Below are positions 35,001 to 50,000 of a DNA stretch of 64,000 nucleotides, one piece after another. This DNA comes from Promerops cafer (Eukaryota; Chordata; Aves; Passeriformes; Nectariniidae): assembly GCA_013398275.1 (NCBI GenBank), contig VZSE01001840.1:124001-188000 (forward strand). The letters run 5' to 3'. The notes below the pieces were generated by a model. That model saw nothing but the letters and a program-made list of their open reading frames with translations, did not search any database and was not told where the DNA came from. The translations under genes were made by a program, and so were the position numbers. How positions within the stretch are numbered: position 1 is the first letter of the stretch; each line of letters opens with the position of its first letter.

Positions 35001-38000
35001 CCAGGCTTTGATCAGCTGTCTGATACAAGGGCTCTGATGTCAGTGTTCCTGTGGATGTTTCCCTATGAATGTGTCTAATTATGGTGCTGGTCTCATCATC
35101 TGCAAATGTGTATTCTTAGTGAGCCCTGAAATCATTTTAGGGTCAGTGCTTTCCTGGTCCCACTGCCAAAGGTTGGCCCAAATTCTCTTCCTGCCAGGTG
35201 TGCAACTGCAGGGAGTCACAGGGACAGCTCTGGCTTGGAACCCAAAACCTTTAGGATCAGGATAAGAGCAGGAAGCTCATCAGGGATGAAAATGGCCCGG
35301 AGGCTCCATCAGATTTGCATAAACAAGTCTGTCCCCTATTTGCATCCCTTCCCCCAGGAAGGCAAATAAGCTGCTCTCATCCCTTGGTGCTGGCACTGCT
35401 GCGTGCCCCCTGAGTGATGCTCCAGAACGATCTGGAGCTCTCTAAGAATGTCCTGGTGAGTCAGAGGACATGGAGCTTATAGAAGCACCCAGAAGAGTGC
35501 TCTGGCAGCGCTGGCAGCCCAGCCCAGCCGGCTGTTCCTTCAGAAGCTGCTTCCTCCACAGCAGAAGCCTCTTGGGGAAGTACAGCCTGTCTTGAAGCCG
35601 AGTGCGTAACCACCTTAGCTGGTTTTCTTTTACCACATCCTGTTTGCTACAACACCAGATTATGAGATTCTTTAGAAAAGGAGGCATTTTGAGAGGTTTT
35701 GGAAGTGTTCAAGGCCAGGGTGGGCAGGGCTAGGAGCAGCCTGGGCTGGTGGAAGGTGTCCATGGCAGGGGGTGGAATGAGATGGTTGATAAGGTCTCTT
35801 CAAACCAAACCATTCTATGACTCTGGTATCCCAATGTCCATAATTTACGTGTGGAATCCACTCTGCTTCGCAGCTGTGTTAAAATTGCACGAGGAGTCCT
35901 TGTCATGTTCCTTGCCCTGTGGGGTGGGGACACTTGGAGAGGCAAGTAGAAGGCCTTAGAAGGCAGGTAGGAAATGAGCGGATCAGGGGCTGCTGCAGCC
36001 AAGGCCTTCAAGGGAATCTATGAGATCATAATATTGCTTTAGAACAGGATTATCCTGGTTATTAAATGCTTTGGAGCCAACTTGCTGCCAGTTACAGTTC
36101 CATGACTCTCGTGTCTGCTTCTGGGCTTTCAGACAAACTGCGCTGCGAGGCAGGGAATGAAGTTGGGTTAGAAATCCTGGGATGTGATGTCAAGGCATCC
36201 TGCAGCTCCATGCCTGGCTTAGGTACAGCCTTGGGTTCTCTGGTGACTGCTTGAGACCCTTGTGAAGGCAAGCAGGCTGCTCTCATCTCCTGGAGCTGGT
36301 GGGACGTGGCAGTTCCTTCACACCCTTCTCAGTTTCTCGTCTCTTGCAGAGCCGTTGCGTCTGGGGAGGGATGAGAACAGGACGTATTTTAGCTGTTTCA
36401 GCAGCTGCTCTTGCTGCAGTGTAAATTTTTCACCTTGCCTAGGAAGTAATTTGCTTTTTTTTTTCCCCCCCGAAGGTGGCTCAGTTTTTTTATTGTGAAG
36501 TAGAACTAATTAAAACAACTTGTAGTTGACGTAAGAAGTTACAAACATTTCTCTTTTCCTTATTTACCATCCACTTTCACAGAGTGAGGGATGATCTTTC
36601 TGAGGTGATTCATTCCACTGTCTTCCATATCCTCCTCAGCCAGCTCCAAGCTGGAGGTTTTCCCAGCGGGGGGGAAGAAGCATTTTGCCATCTGCATCAG
36701 TGCTGGTTCCAACCCACGGGGGCTTGTGGGGGCTCTCAGCCCCTTCCCTGCTCCCGTTGTCCTGATCCAGCTCAGCGTGGATCATGTTTGTTCTGTAGCT
36801 CCTCAGCTGAGCTTCCAGAGTGTTTGGTCTGTTTTGGAGCTCCTTCTGCCCAGGGACTTTAGTGCCTGCCCTCCTCAGTTCGAGGGAAATGTGCTCAAAC
36901 TGACCCTGCTGGCTGCTGTTTCCTCCAGCTTGGTCAGGGACAACTTTCTGCTAAAAAAAAAAAAAAACCCAACCAAAACTAGTGTGAGAACAGCTACAGG
37001 GGTTTTTTTTGGGGCAGTGAATTGTGCTTTCTGTTGCTTCTTTCTCTAGTTATGGACTCATATTTCATTATTTCAGAGCTTTGGTGCTAATCATTAGATA
37101 GGAGTTAAAATCTGTTGAGAAAAACATTCTTGCTCTTCCTCTTTCTGCTGGCACCGTGCTCCCTGAGCTGCCTAAAAATAACAGGCTGGGAAAAGTGACT
37201 CCCTAGAGCATTATTTAAGCTATTGTTTAATTTAAGCAGAAGATCTATGTGCTGTTGGCATTCTGGACTAATTAAATAGTCCTCTGAGGAAATAACAATG
37301 AAGGCTATAAAACTTGGTCGGGAGTAAAGAAAAGCACCTGAGTTTTTGGCTGTGAAATGAGCAGGGATGACTTTTCTGAGCTGTATCATGGGCACTGTGA
37401 TAATTTTGCTCTGTTCTGGTACCTTGATGTTAAATAATGTGCAGCCAGGTAGCAGGAACATCTTTACTTAGTGTGTTTCCTGTCAAAGCAAGGGGCATAG
37501 GTTGTTTCTTCAAAGTGGTTTTATTCTGAGGTTCTGGTTCTGACCTGCAGCCACCACACAGAAGTAGTCACCACCAAAATTAGGAAGTTGCCTTCCGGAC
37601 AAAAAATGACATTTAAAATGCTGTTTGAAGACTGATCTTCTTTCTCATGGTATTTCTAATTTTCAGTCCAAGATCAGCCTGGGATGTGGGCTGTGGACAG
37701 GCTGCAGGAGGTTCTCAGGGGCTGTGGAAGCTTCTGTCCTTGCACAGTTCTGTGATCAGTTAAAAACAGCACAGAACCCAAACCACAGGGAGACATTGGA
37801 AACTCTGTGGCTGTAAACTGAAACAGAAACCGTTAATGTGAGATATTTCACAGGGGATCTGCTCCTCACACCCTTCTCTGCTTGTACCAAACGAGGCTGG
37901 GGGGGACAGTGAAGGAGAAAATCTGAGCCTCCTGAAAGTCAGTGTGTTTTTCTGTTTGTAGTGTTTTTCACCAAATGAGTGTTAGATTTAAGATCTCTTT

Positions 38001-41000
38001 ATTATGTCATAATTTCAGTGTTACTGGAAGCTACATATCTTTCAACACCCTCTTATTTTGTGGTAAAATAAAGTGATACTTGGCATGAATTGCATCGAAG
38101 ATTGTTTCGAGGGGTGTTGCTGAAGCTCCTGCTGTAGATTTTATTTGCATTGGAGTTGTCTGTCTTGGTGTCAGGGATAAAGAGTATCCAAAGGCACTAT
38201 CAAAATGCAAGTATTCATTTTGGATTTTCTTTTGATGATAAATAGTTGAGCATTTCTTTGTTGGGCTGCAGCCTGATCCCCCTGCCTGCCTTTGTGGGGG
38301 GTTGAAGATGCTGAGTTGTGTGATTACCCGGGGGAGCTGCAGATTAAATCTGAGCTTTAAAATAGGAAAAATATATACCCTATCATCTGGAATATCCCAT
38401 GATGGATAATGTACACATCCTGGTAGATTAGCATTTATATGCAGTGCATGTAAATCTTCCACTTCTTGGAAGATGCAAGGCATGAGGAGAAAGTCTTTAT
38501 CTCAGCAGAGCAGTGCAATTATATGTTTTTTGGGTTAAATTATCAAGAATTCCAGGCAAACTGGCAATTTTGAACTGAAGTAGTATCAGAGGAGAGAAGA
38601 AGAGAGTGTTAAGGAATATCACTCTATAATAGAGAGAACAAATTAGAAATACTTTGCATGACATTTCCCTTGGATGTTTCCAGGGTAGCTTCCAGAGAAC
38701 AAACACAAATGCCTGCCCTGCTGTGCACCTGCCAGAGGTGTGTTTGTAGAGCCTGTAGGAAAATTCCTTCCTTTTGGATCAGAGGGGCCCTGGGTGGTTG
38801 GTTCAGCCCTCTCCAGCCTCTTTTTGAGCTCTCTTTGCCGTGACTTAAAGCTACTTGAGGGAGGTTTAGGGTGGATGTGAGGAAAAGGTTCTTCCCCCCG
38901 AGGGTGCTGGGCGCTGCCCAGGCTCCCCAGGGCTGCCAGAGCTCCCGGAGGGTTTGGACAGCACTGCCAGGGATGCACAGGGTGGGATTGTTGGGGTGTC
39001 TTGCAGGGCCAGGAGCTGGATGCTGATCCTCCGGGTCCCTGCCAGCTCTGGATATTCTGTGATTAATACTGTGCAAAGTGACTTCCATCCCAAAGGTGGT
39101 GTTTCCTCTCTGCTTGTCCTCACTTGGGCTTTCTCCGCCCGTTCCCGGTGGAATCTTCTCCTTGTGCACCACCACTGTTCACACAGCATCCTGATTTCTG
39201 CTTCTTCCCAGCCAGCAATTCCTCAGTCAATCCGAAACAGTTGCACTCCCGTGGAGTTTTTATCAATGTGCCTTGAAACAGTTCACGGCTAATTAAGCCC
39301 GTGAACACCACTGCGAAATAGGGAGATGTTAGTTTGCATGTCCGTAAGGTGCACAGTAACAGCTTTAATGAGTTTTACCTGCATAGCTGTGTAGTAGTAA
39401 TAAAGCAGATTCTCTGGGCCTGCCAGTGCTGCTCATTCCCATCAGTGGGATCACTCAGCAGTAACAGGAGAACAGCTCAGAACCAGCACCAGTCAGTACA
39501 ATCTAAATTACTGGAGCTATTAAATGTTCTCATTTTCAGCAGGGCATTTAAGGGATAGAGAGGTCAGAGGTGCAGAGCAGAGGAGCTGGAGAGCTCTGGC
39601 TATCAATTACCCCATTTCCAGTTGCTTTTATTTGTCCATACCAACATCTGTCCTATAAAAGAATGTGGCAAACCCCCTTCCCTGGCAGTGTCCTGTCCAG
39701 CCAGGGCCTCTGTGACATCCTGCTGTCACCTGTGTCTGTGGAGGTTGGCTAGGTGGGGTCAAAAACATGCAAACCAGTTTCCTAATGTTTCTAGATACTT
39801 CTGCCCATGATTTCTGTGATTAAAAGAGGAAGAACAGCAGAACCATCTGTTTCTGAGCCTCCAGCTCACAGCAGCTTTCTCAAGGCGCCAGAATGAACCA
39901 GAGGAAGACTCAGAAATTCCTGTAGGAGAATCAGCTGGGCTCTGTCACTGTTGTTTTAGTGGTTTTGCTGCTCTTTACCTAAGTGCTGTGTGTATTTACT
40001 AACTGAATACTGCTGGCTTTGTGTTTTGATTTTGACCACAGCACAACAGTTCCTCGATGCTCTGGCTGAACAATTTGGCTCTTCACAGTGGTTCGGATAC
40101 TGAGCAGAGCTTGCTGAGGCAAATACTGGCACCAGGGGCTTGAGAACACCCTTCTGTTGTGGAGTTACTCCATGTCTTCATCAAATGACCCTGTCACCTT
40201 GCTCCCACCAAAAACCACACCTGGATCTAGGCCCTTCCTGAGGAGCAGAGCTGCAGCTCCCAGTGCAGTTGCTGTGTTCAGTAACTGGTGAAGTTCATAG
40301 CTTGGAGCAGGGCAGAAGGAAAAGTGTGTTTTTCAGTAATAAAGGGATATTGGCTTGTATTAGGTAATTTAATTTTAAAATGTTGTACAATGGAAAAATA
40401 CTGATCAGGAAAATAACAACTTTCATGTCCTTGAATTGTGATATGGGGAAGGAACAGAGACAACAAAACCCAGTCCACCACCATGAAGTTTTTAAGCTGC
40501 TCCTGGTTGTTAGCTTGCTCATAGCTTGCTGGTACCTTCTATTAACAGTTGCAAAGGGGTGGGAGTTTCTCCTGTGTACAAGTGAAGGAAAAAGAAAACC
40601 TCAGGTGCTCTGTATTCCTTGATGGGATTTAGTGAAGGAATTTAATCATATTCTTTTTTATAACTGATTGAAATGAAATGCTTCTATTCTGTTTTAGTTG
40701 TCCTTTTAAAAATTAGAATATTTTTCTGTATTTCTGTTTGGTGTTTTTACTCCTCCATCTTTTAGAGGAGCTTTTTCTTGTGTAAAACTCACTTTTTTCT
40801 TTCACCTTTGATATGTTGAATGCCTTTGATTCTCGACTTCAGTCAGCTGAAATCTGCATGTTAAGGGAGACCAGAATATGAAAGTTATGTAGTAAATATG
40901 GTTCAGAGCTAAATTTCCCCCATTATTTTCTCTCCATGGCTTTAAAAACTGATTTATAACAAGTTCAGTATTCAGAACTATTCTTCCATGAGGATATTCA

Positions 41001-44000
41001 GAGAATCCCTGAGTGCTTTGGGTTGGAAGGGACCTTAAAGCTCATCCAGTTCCACCTTCCACTATCCCAGGCTGCTCAGAGCTCCATCCAGCCTGGCCTT
41101 GGACACTTCCAGGGATCCAGGGGCAGCCACAGCTTCTCTGGGCAATGGAGTGCTTTCAGCAAGTCTGTATATTCACTGCTTGAGATGCTCTACCTGTGTC
41201 AGGCTCAAGCTGTGGAGGTTTGACCCAGAATTTGTGAATACCCCTCCATTATGTCCCCAGTGTCAGTGCTGGAGGAGCAGCTCAGCTCTCCTGCTCCTCT
41301 CCCTGCGGGAATTCCAGGCATGCACAAGTCTGGTGTTCAGAAAGAGGGCTGACCAAGCTTGAACAATGATTTCCCTGGGTGAAAAGCTATTGGGAAATAC
41401 GCCTGGAAATAAGGAGTTTTTCTTTGACAACACTTAAAACCTTTTAGCCAAAGCTTATTTTCATATAATGATTTCTAGACGTCATTAAACAAGCTACCTG
41501 GCAACTTGCAGCCTAATTTTGAGCTCAGTTTGGTTCTGTTCTAGGGAAATTGTTCTGTGCTCCTCACCACTGGATGCACATCCTCATGAAATACAGTTTG
41601 TTCTTTTCCCCTGCTTTCTGTGCACAGGAATATGTTTCAGTCTGTTATAATGTATTATTTTTAATGCAAAGGGAATGAACATTAGGCTCAATTAGGAAAG
41701 AATAGATTAGGGAAAGAAAAGTAGTGGAATGTGTGGTGCTTTCTGAGCTGGGAGGATTTTTGTGGCTTTGGACCTTGCCAGAGCACAATTCCTACACAGT
41801 TTTTCCTGGTAATCTTTGTTCCAGGAGAGGGAAATTGGTGGTTCTGTCAGTTCTGGAGCTCCTAGGTGGCCTGAATTATTCTGTGCTGAGGCAGCTCTGT
41901 GTGGGCACTGCACAGAACAGGAGTCTGAGCCTGGCCTGGTGTTCTGTGACAATTGCAGGCTGGTGGGAATCACAGTTTTTATGTGGTTGTGGTTTCATAG
42001 TAGACTTTGTCCCAATGTTTGTGTCTGTGACCCAGATCTGTTCCTGATACTGATGGATCTGAAGGTCACTGAGGGCTGTTTCAGGAGGTTGAACACACCC
42101 ACAGCTGGATTTAAACACTGCTGTGCTGTAATGTCACCGTGGTGTGGTGGCTGAGCTTTGCTGTCCTGTGGCAGTTCTACATAAGAGACATTTCTAGGGA
42201 GGAGATGGCCCAGAATCCCAAAATCATTGGGGTCAGGAAATCCCTCAAAGACCATCGAGTCCAGCCTGTGCCTGATCCCCACCTTGTCCCCAGCCCAGAG
42301 CACCGAGTGCCACATCCAGGCCTTCCTTGGATACCTCCAGGGATGGGGACTCCAAACCTCCCTGAGCAGCCCCTGCCAGTCCCTGCCCACCCTTTCTGGG
42401 AAGAAATTCCTCCTGATGTCCAACCTGACCCTCCCCTGGCACATCTTGGGGCCGTTTCCTCTCCTCCTGTCCCTTTTCCCTGGCAGCAGAGCCTTCCCCC
42501 ATCTTGGCACAATGTCCTGCCAGGGGTTGCAGAGAGCAGGATGTGAGATGTCCCTGTGGCCATGGCTTCTTGCTGTTACCCGAGTTCACCAAGCGAGCAA
42601 GACCACGAGAGACATCTTGGAGTGAGTGAGATTGGAGACCTCTTTGTGCCCTAAGCAGGGACAGACCCTGTGTTGCAGACTTGAGCACCATCCCAGGTTC
42701 CCAAAGCTTTTTGTGCCCGGGAGCCGCTGGCCAGGAGAGGAGCCCGTGTCTGGTGCAGATGTCACTGCTGCTTTGTTTGTCAGGATTCTGTATTTACACA
42801 CAGCACGTTTCGGGAGGATTTGGAAACAGCTTGATATTTTTGTTCTCTAATTTGCTATTTTGCCTACTAGAAAGAGGCTACATCAGCGTTTTGGACCACG
42901 TTCAGGCCTGCTGTAAATAGATGCAGCTTCCTTTCAATCAGTGACATTGTGAACGCTTGTATCGGGGCTAAACATGGCTATTTTTAGCTCTGCTCTCTCA
43001 CCTGGTCACTCCTGTTTGCTTTAATAAGATTTTTATTTACTCCTGTTAAAAGGTTACTTGAATCGGATGCTCATAAAATTCCAGTTAGAATTAGATAAGT
43101 AATTTTCTCCAAGTGTTTTATGATGGAGCTCCTTGCTGTTGTTCTGTTTTATTTTATTTATTATTCTGTGCTCTCAGCTAATTGACAGGGATGAAGAGGT
43201 GGTGTTGTTGCTGCAGGTGACCTTTAGACTGCTGGAGGAGGCAGAGGCCAGTGCTGGCCCCTGTGGCTGCTGCCCTGGGGGGACGTTGGCAGAGCCACAG
43301 ACTGGGAGCAGGGCAGGAAAATGCCGTGGAAGTGGAAAATGAGAAGGTGGCTTTAGTCCTGATGAGTGGCCCTAGTGAGGCCACATCTGGGCTGTGATGT
43401 TCAGTTCTGGTCTCTACTGTTCGAGAAAGACAAGGAGCTCCTGGAGAGGGTCCAGTGGAGACCACAAACATGATGAGGGCTCTGGAGTGTGTGGCTGGTC
43501 ATCAGCAGCGTTTGTGTTTTTTGACTGTGGGAAGGGCTGAATTCTGGAGACAAAAACCAGGGGTGGAGGGATGTCGTTGATTAGAGTCAGGATTTCATGC
43601 AAAATTCCTGTAGTCTTGCTCAAAAACCAAAATTATTTGAAATAAATACTGAAGTAAACATTCATATTCTGTTTTAAAGAGATGGGTTAACTTAGTTCCC
43701 TCCAAGCTTGTGACAGGGACCTTGTCCAGCTGGGGATGAGCTCTGGGAATACCTGGTTACAGGGGAGCTGCCTGACCTGAATCTGCTCTCCCCACCAGCC
43801 CATCCCTACCTGCTCGTGAGCCTCTGGTGAACACTGCAAACCTCAAAGGTGGCCTTCAACACTCCTAGAAAGACATTTTACCTTGGTAATTAGAGTCGGT
43901 GCAATTCATGGCACTTGGCAAATTTGTCTTAGGATTGTCCATACAAAGCTAAAGGGGAAAATGATTGTCCAGAGGCTGGGAGCCCAGAGGAGTTGGGTGC

Positions 44001-47000
44001 TGCCTTGCACTCTGTGTGTGTATTATTGATATCATCCATCATTTTGGTGTTACCAGAAGAAGCTCTTAAAAAATATTTTTCCTTTCCCTTAACAACCAGT
44101 GATCTGGTTGTTGCAGAAATTATATAGTTATAGCAGAAGGAATCTTTAAAGCCAAAGCTGTCAGCATCTTTATTTCATAAATAATTGCTGGTTCTTTTTA
44201 GCTGTTACTTAACGCTATCATTTTATTAATTCCTGCTTTCTGTTCCTGGGCTTATTTTTCTGTGTGCTGTTAACTGTGCTTATTGTGCTCCTCGTCAGCT
44301 CCCCCTGAACTTCTTAAAACTCCTGTCACTTACTCAATGCTGCATCTGTCACTTCGTTGTGCCATTATGTGAGAGCTGCAGTTTCTGGCTGATCATTTTT
44401 CACTCAATCCAAGAGCAGCAGTAAAGGAGGAGATTTCCTTTGTGCTGCAGGGGAAGTGCAGGGTCTGTTGATAGAATGTGAGGTCGAAACAGAAATAATT
44501 CCAGTCTGGGGAACATTAGGCTCTAATTGGATTTGTCTGAATCATAGAATCATGGAATGGTTTGGGTTGGAGGGGACCTTAAAGATCATCCAGTCCCGTG
44601 GGCAGGGACACCTTCTACTATCCCAGGTAGCTCCAAGCCCTGTCCAACCTGGCCTTGGACACTTCCAGGGGTGGCACAGCCACAGCTTCTCTGGGCACCC
44701 TGTGCCAGGGCCTCAGCACCCTCACAGGGAAGGATTTCTTCCATATATCTCACCTAAATTTCCCTTTCAGTCTGAAGCCATTCCCCCTTGTCCTGTCACT
44801 CCAGTTTCTGATGCAAAATCCCTCTCCAGCTTCCTTGTAGCCCCTCCAGATCCTGGAAGGTGCTGTGAGGTCTCCACACAACCTTCTCTTCCCCATGCTG
44901 AGCAGCCTGAGCTCTCAGTCTGTATATTTTGGGTATATCTGGGTTTTTGCAGTGCAGTGCCAAGGGGCCTCGGGGAGGAGCAGCCCGTGTCCTGTGGCTG
45001 CATAAGCCTCTGATTGTTCCTTGTGCCATGGGCTTGGGAACCTCTTCTTTCTCTGCCATAATTAAATTTAAAAAGTTTGGAAAATACTAAGCAGGGCTGG
45101 AATGTTTGGCGTGGCCTTGCTGGAAATGTGTGTTGGTATATTTTCACACTCCTCCCACAGTTGTCTTTGTGGTTTATTGTTGTGTGGTTTTTTTTTTTTG
45201 TTGTTTGTGGGTTTTTTTGGGCCCCAGCCAGGAGCTGGGACCAGGCCAGGGATTTTTCTTTCACTGCATTCAGCGCTGTTTGTGCCACTCTTCAGTCTCT
45301 TAATTACTCAATCTTTGGTTCATTGTCCTGGAAAAGTTCAGTCCATTCAGCAGGGTTCTGCTCCGTGCTGCCGCTGGTTCCGTCATGTGGGAAATCAGGA
45401 ATTGGAGGCAGCTCCCAAAATTTCACTTTTTGTCCTCAAAAATCCAGGCTGGCAAGGAGAGGTGGAGGTGCACAGTCTGGCTGAGGAGATGGGGGACTTT
45501 GGGTTTGGCAGTGATGGGGACATTAGTGACACAAATTCCTGCGTGAAATTCCAGGGTAGCAGGTGCCAGCTCAGAGGCAGGGAAAGACAGTGCTTGCATG
45601 GGATGAGGCTTGTGACAGTGCATTAAAATGCTGCTAATGGAAGATTCTCATCTGCAGCCTGCCGGGGTCATGCTCTAAATTACTTGCAAAGGAACTGAAA
45701 AGACCTTGATGTAATTTATTGAGCAATAAAACCCATTAGAGGTAACATGAACCGGTAATTCTGAAATGGGAGTGCAGAAGAGGTTGGGCTTCATCAGTGA
45801 AATGTAGGTAAATCTCTTGCAAGAAAAAAACAAACCCAAAATGTGAATAGTGTCTAGGTTTTACTGGGAAAAAAAAAAAAAAACAAAAAAAGGAAGAAAA
45901 TGTGGGATGTGAAGAGGAACAGGATATTTTGGTGCATTATGGAAACGCCTCATAAAATCCTCAGCAGGTGGAAGTGGTAATGGGCTTAATACACCTGTGG
46001 GAGATGAGGCAGGCTTGGGATCCTTTTGTGCTGGAAATGAAGAGCTGGAATCAGAATCCTAAACCTTGGCAATTGGGGATGCTCACACAGGTTTATAGAG
46101 CCCGTGGTGGAACTCGGGTGGTTTCATGAGCCATTATACAAGTCATCAGCGTAATGAGACAAGTTTCTCTGATTTTTCTGTTTTTCTTTCCAGGATTTTT
46201 GCTCTTTAAAGACTATTGCATGAATGAGATCGATGAAGCTGTCCCTCAGCTGAAGTTCTATGAAGAGGTAAGTGCTGGTGATGGAGGTTTGGGGCTGTGC
46301 AGGGAGTGAGGCTGAGGGAGGCTGTCCTGCTCCTGCTCCATCAGGGAGTGCTGAGAGGGAAGGAGAGGGCCCATGATGTGCAGCAGTGTGGACTGGTGGA
46401 AAAGGATCTGGGACAAAGCTGCTGGTGTTGGGGTGACAGTGAAACCCTTCAGATCTTTCCCCAGCAGCCTCTCACCTGTAGAAAAGGCAGCAGGGTACAG
46501 CTGGAGGGGATGGTGGGAGCTGCTCAGATGATGGTTCAGGAGCTGCTGTGGCAGGGCCGCAGAGGGGACACGAGAGGTGGCTTCAGATGGATGAGTTGTG
46601 TCCTTGTCAGGAGATACCCAGTGAAGGAGCTGACAGGCACTGTGCAGGGCACGTCCCAAAGGATCACTAATTCCAGGGAATGCCCTGGCCCTCCCCAGCT
46701 TCTGCAGCTCGGAGCACCACGGCTCCATTCATTTGTTCCCTGTTACATTTGTGACACTGAATAAACCTCCAGTGAATCCTCTCCCAGGTGCTGATTTCAT
46801 GCCCATGCCTGATGCTCAGGGTTAATTAGAGCTGGGATAGCCTTGGCTGCCTCACTCTTGAGCTGAGAATTTAACTTTTTTCTTGCTATCAGCACAAACA
46901 GCTGGTATTGATTTGCAGATCAGTCCTCAGCAGGACTCCATTCCCCTGCTCAGATCAGATACCTGCTGTCAATAAAGAATCTTTTTCTATCATTTCCATC

Positions 47001-50000
47001 TCTTTATACACTGAAGATATCACTGTCATAAGTAATCCGAAAAGGCCTGTTGTACCAGATTATTTAGCAAGATATTTTTGGCTGCCTCTTTATCTCTGAA
47101 ACAATTCAAAATCGTATTTTTAGGTTATTAGCAAAATGTTGCCTCAAAAGAATTTCAGTGCTTTGTCATGTACTTCTGGAAAAATCCCATTAAAGATATT
47201 TAAAGAGAGGTTCATTGTGTTTTCCTCTGTGACATACCGGATCCAGGAGCTTTTCCTTTTTTTTATATATTTGATTTACTTGCTGCATTTATTACACATA
47301 GAATAATCTGAGTACATTGCTACATTAAAAATCACTTGATGTAGAAGAGCTCCTTACTCCAGGGATTTCATATCACTGCAGCTGGAGTCACGATCAGGCA
47401 TTTAACAGGATGAGTGATTCATCCCGATCAGTTTCAGAAGGAAAAGAAAAGAAATTAAAAAGAAAAAGGGGGGAAAAAAATGAAAAAAAAAAAAAAAAAA
47501 AAAGAGCTTTTAAATACTTGAAAACAAATGCATTCTGATCCCAGTTTTTGAGAGGATCCTTTTGATCTCTGGGGGGCTCTGCTGAAACCCCTCAACACTG
47601 GCTGGGGAGTTGGGTCCTTTAACAACCAAACATTGAGGGATAGGAGGTTGTGCTCAAATAAGACAATCAGATATCCATCAGGCTTCATCCTGTACTGCTA
47701 ATTATTTTGTGTCATTGCATTAATTAAAAGTGTTTCTTGGGCAAAGACGTTTTGAGTCATTTTAATTATAAATTGGTATCAAGGGGGAAGCAGCACAGAT
47801 GGCAAATCGGGGTGGGACTGGTGCTTTATCGTGTCAGCAAACAAGAGGAGTACAGCTAGAAAGATACTGAGTTTAATTAATGTTCCACCTCCAGAGGTAG
47901 GTTGGTTCCAGTTTGTCTCCTGATAATTGGACTCGATGATCTTGGAGGTTTTTTCCCAGCCTAAGCAATCCTGGGATTCTGTGGCACAGAGCAGATCTGC
48001 TCGCTGCCAGGTATCTGGATCCCAGGACTTCACAGGCTGATGCTGGGAAGGTCCAGGAAGTCAGAGCTGAGTCTTTCCCCTGGCATGTTTTTTTTACATT
48101 TTGTCACTTCTGGAAGAACTCTTTCCCTAATTTGCTCCAGAGGACCCTTGGACTCAGTGAACTTTTTGTTCTGGATCTGGTTGTCAGGTTTTGTTCTGTA
48201 AATGAACCGTCTGGGATTGCTGTACAGCACACCTGAGGAAACTTGATGTATTTTGTAAAACTGTCTTTTAGCCACCTTTTAGGCTTCAAATCCTCAGTGT
48301 AGCTGAACTATGTGAACGTTTTGAAATGTGCTTTGTATTCTTTCTTGGACATCTGTACCTGATGTGCTGTGATCAGGGAATCAGGGAATTTTTAGGTTGG
48401 AAGAGCCCTCTCAGCCCATCAAGTCCCACTGTTCACTCAGCACTGCCAAGGCCACCACTGAGTATGTCCCCAAGTGCCACATCCTGTTAAATCCCTGCAG
48501 GGTTGAGGACTCCACCAGTGCCCTGAGCAGCTGTGCCGGGGCTGGAAAATTCCAATATTCAAGTGAAATCCCAGCTGTAACTGTGCCGTTGCAGGTGATT
48601 TTTCACCAGTAAAGAAAACGATAAATTAAAACTTCAGCCAAAGTCCTGTTTTGACCCAGTGAGTGAGAAATCACTAGGAAATACGTGGTGTGTGCTTGCC
48701 CTTGTGCTGCAGATCAAGGAGTACGAGAAGCTGGACTCGGAGGAGGAGCGGCTGTCGCGGAGCCGGCAGATCTACGACACCTACATCATGAAGGAGCTGC
48801 TCTCCTGTTCCCACGTGGGTATCCTGCCCTTTTCCCCCTGCCTGGCAGCAGGAACATCTGCTGTTCCATCCACAGGCTGCTCTGGATTTCCCTTTGGTTT
48901 GGCCAAATTCAGAACGTTGCTTTTTTTGATTTTTTTTTTATCGAGGTGTGAAGGTTGGTGGCGTGCTGCAATTTTTATTAAACTTAGCGGCACGCAGAGG
49001 AAGTATCAGGAGATTTATCTGGTTTATGTTTCTTTAGACTAAATGTCTGTTTCCAAAAGGATGAAATAAATGCAGGGTGTGTGTATAGAGATATGGCTAA
49101 AGCCACTGAAAAGACACATTTCCTCCAGCTGAAGTTTGGGCCCGTTGATCTGTTCTTAACAGTTTCACGTGCTCTCATTTGAAAGAAGGATTTGCAGGGT
49201 CTTGTACCCTGCTGGTGTCATGCTTTGGGTGGAGGGTGTAAGCTTTTATTTTTTTTTCTTCCCCCAAAATGCGTTATTTTATTAGTAAAAAGTCTATGTC
49301 TGCTTCTGGCTCTGGAGCTGTGCCTGTAAATGGGATTTTTCATGGATTTGTTAAAGGTGGCTCATCACCCCCTTTGATTTTTACCTTCCTTGTCCTCCTC
49401 CTCTTCCTCTCTCCTGCCTTTCTGCTTCAGAATAATCCTGTTACTGGATCATTCTGCACGTTTCACACAATATTCACTCTAATATACCTGTGGGAGGCCC
49501 TATTGATTCCCCCTGGGGTCGGTGTTTCCATCTGGGGAAAAGAACAACAGTGCTGTGACCTGAAATGAAACTCCTGACACTTCCAACTGTTTGAAATCTT
49601 CCTTTTTCTTTTCCAAAAGCCTTTCTCAAAACAAGCTGTAGATCATGTACAAACACATTTAGCCAAGAAACAAGTGCCAGCCAGCCTTTTCCAGGTGAGC
49701 TTTCAAAGTCTGAACATTCAGCTTCTCTGACACAAAGTGACTTTTTAGATACTGTTTAAAGAGACAGAATAAACAGGACTGGTACATATTCTGTGCTGTA
49801 AGTGGGATTGAAATGCTTTTCCAAGTCAAAATTACAATTTACTCTTCTTATCTATAATATTTTCAAGCACATTTAGAAAAGCAAACTATACCTTGGTGTG
49901 TGAACAGAAGAGTTTTTATAGTTGTGTAATTTTAAGCCATTAAATGATTTAGAGTAAATCACTTTCCTTCAGGAAGATGCTCATCCTGTCAGGGTGAGCC

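Larger units (their letters stand above)
32074..46193 (+). other. GRK3: GRK3 intron 2
   Basis: About 14.1 kb, AT rich. It holds CR1 fragments at 35700-35824, 38857-39065, 41001-41146, 42211-42492, 43370-43488 and 44540-44922, possible older CR1 pieces at 32412-32520 and 32970-33110, and A or T runs at 34311-34357, 34949-34980 and 45869-45890. No exon of another gene is recognised. A 177-codon open frame on the minus strand at 32086-32619 shows no domain and partly overlaps the possible CR1 piece. Confidence 0.7.
46268..48712 (+). other. GRK3: GRK3 intron 3
   Basis: About 2.4 kb. It contains an A-rich homopolymer at 47474-47503, a short CR1 tail at 47921-47983 and another CR1 at 48375-48546. 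The GC-rich part 46300-46760 has long open frames on both strands without any recognised domain. Confidence 0.7.

Noticed and set aside
34972..35078. Acceptor-like T-rich tract with CAG and TATCC resembling the start of exon 2, followed by 31 open codons
   Set aside because: The similarity is limited to the T tract and five bases. The translation does not resemble GRK3 or any other kinase, so it is taken as chance.
46258..46764. Open frames on both strands just after GRK3 exon 3
   Set aside because: The frames sit in the GC-richer part of intron 3, overlap each other and match nothing recognised.
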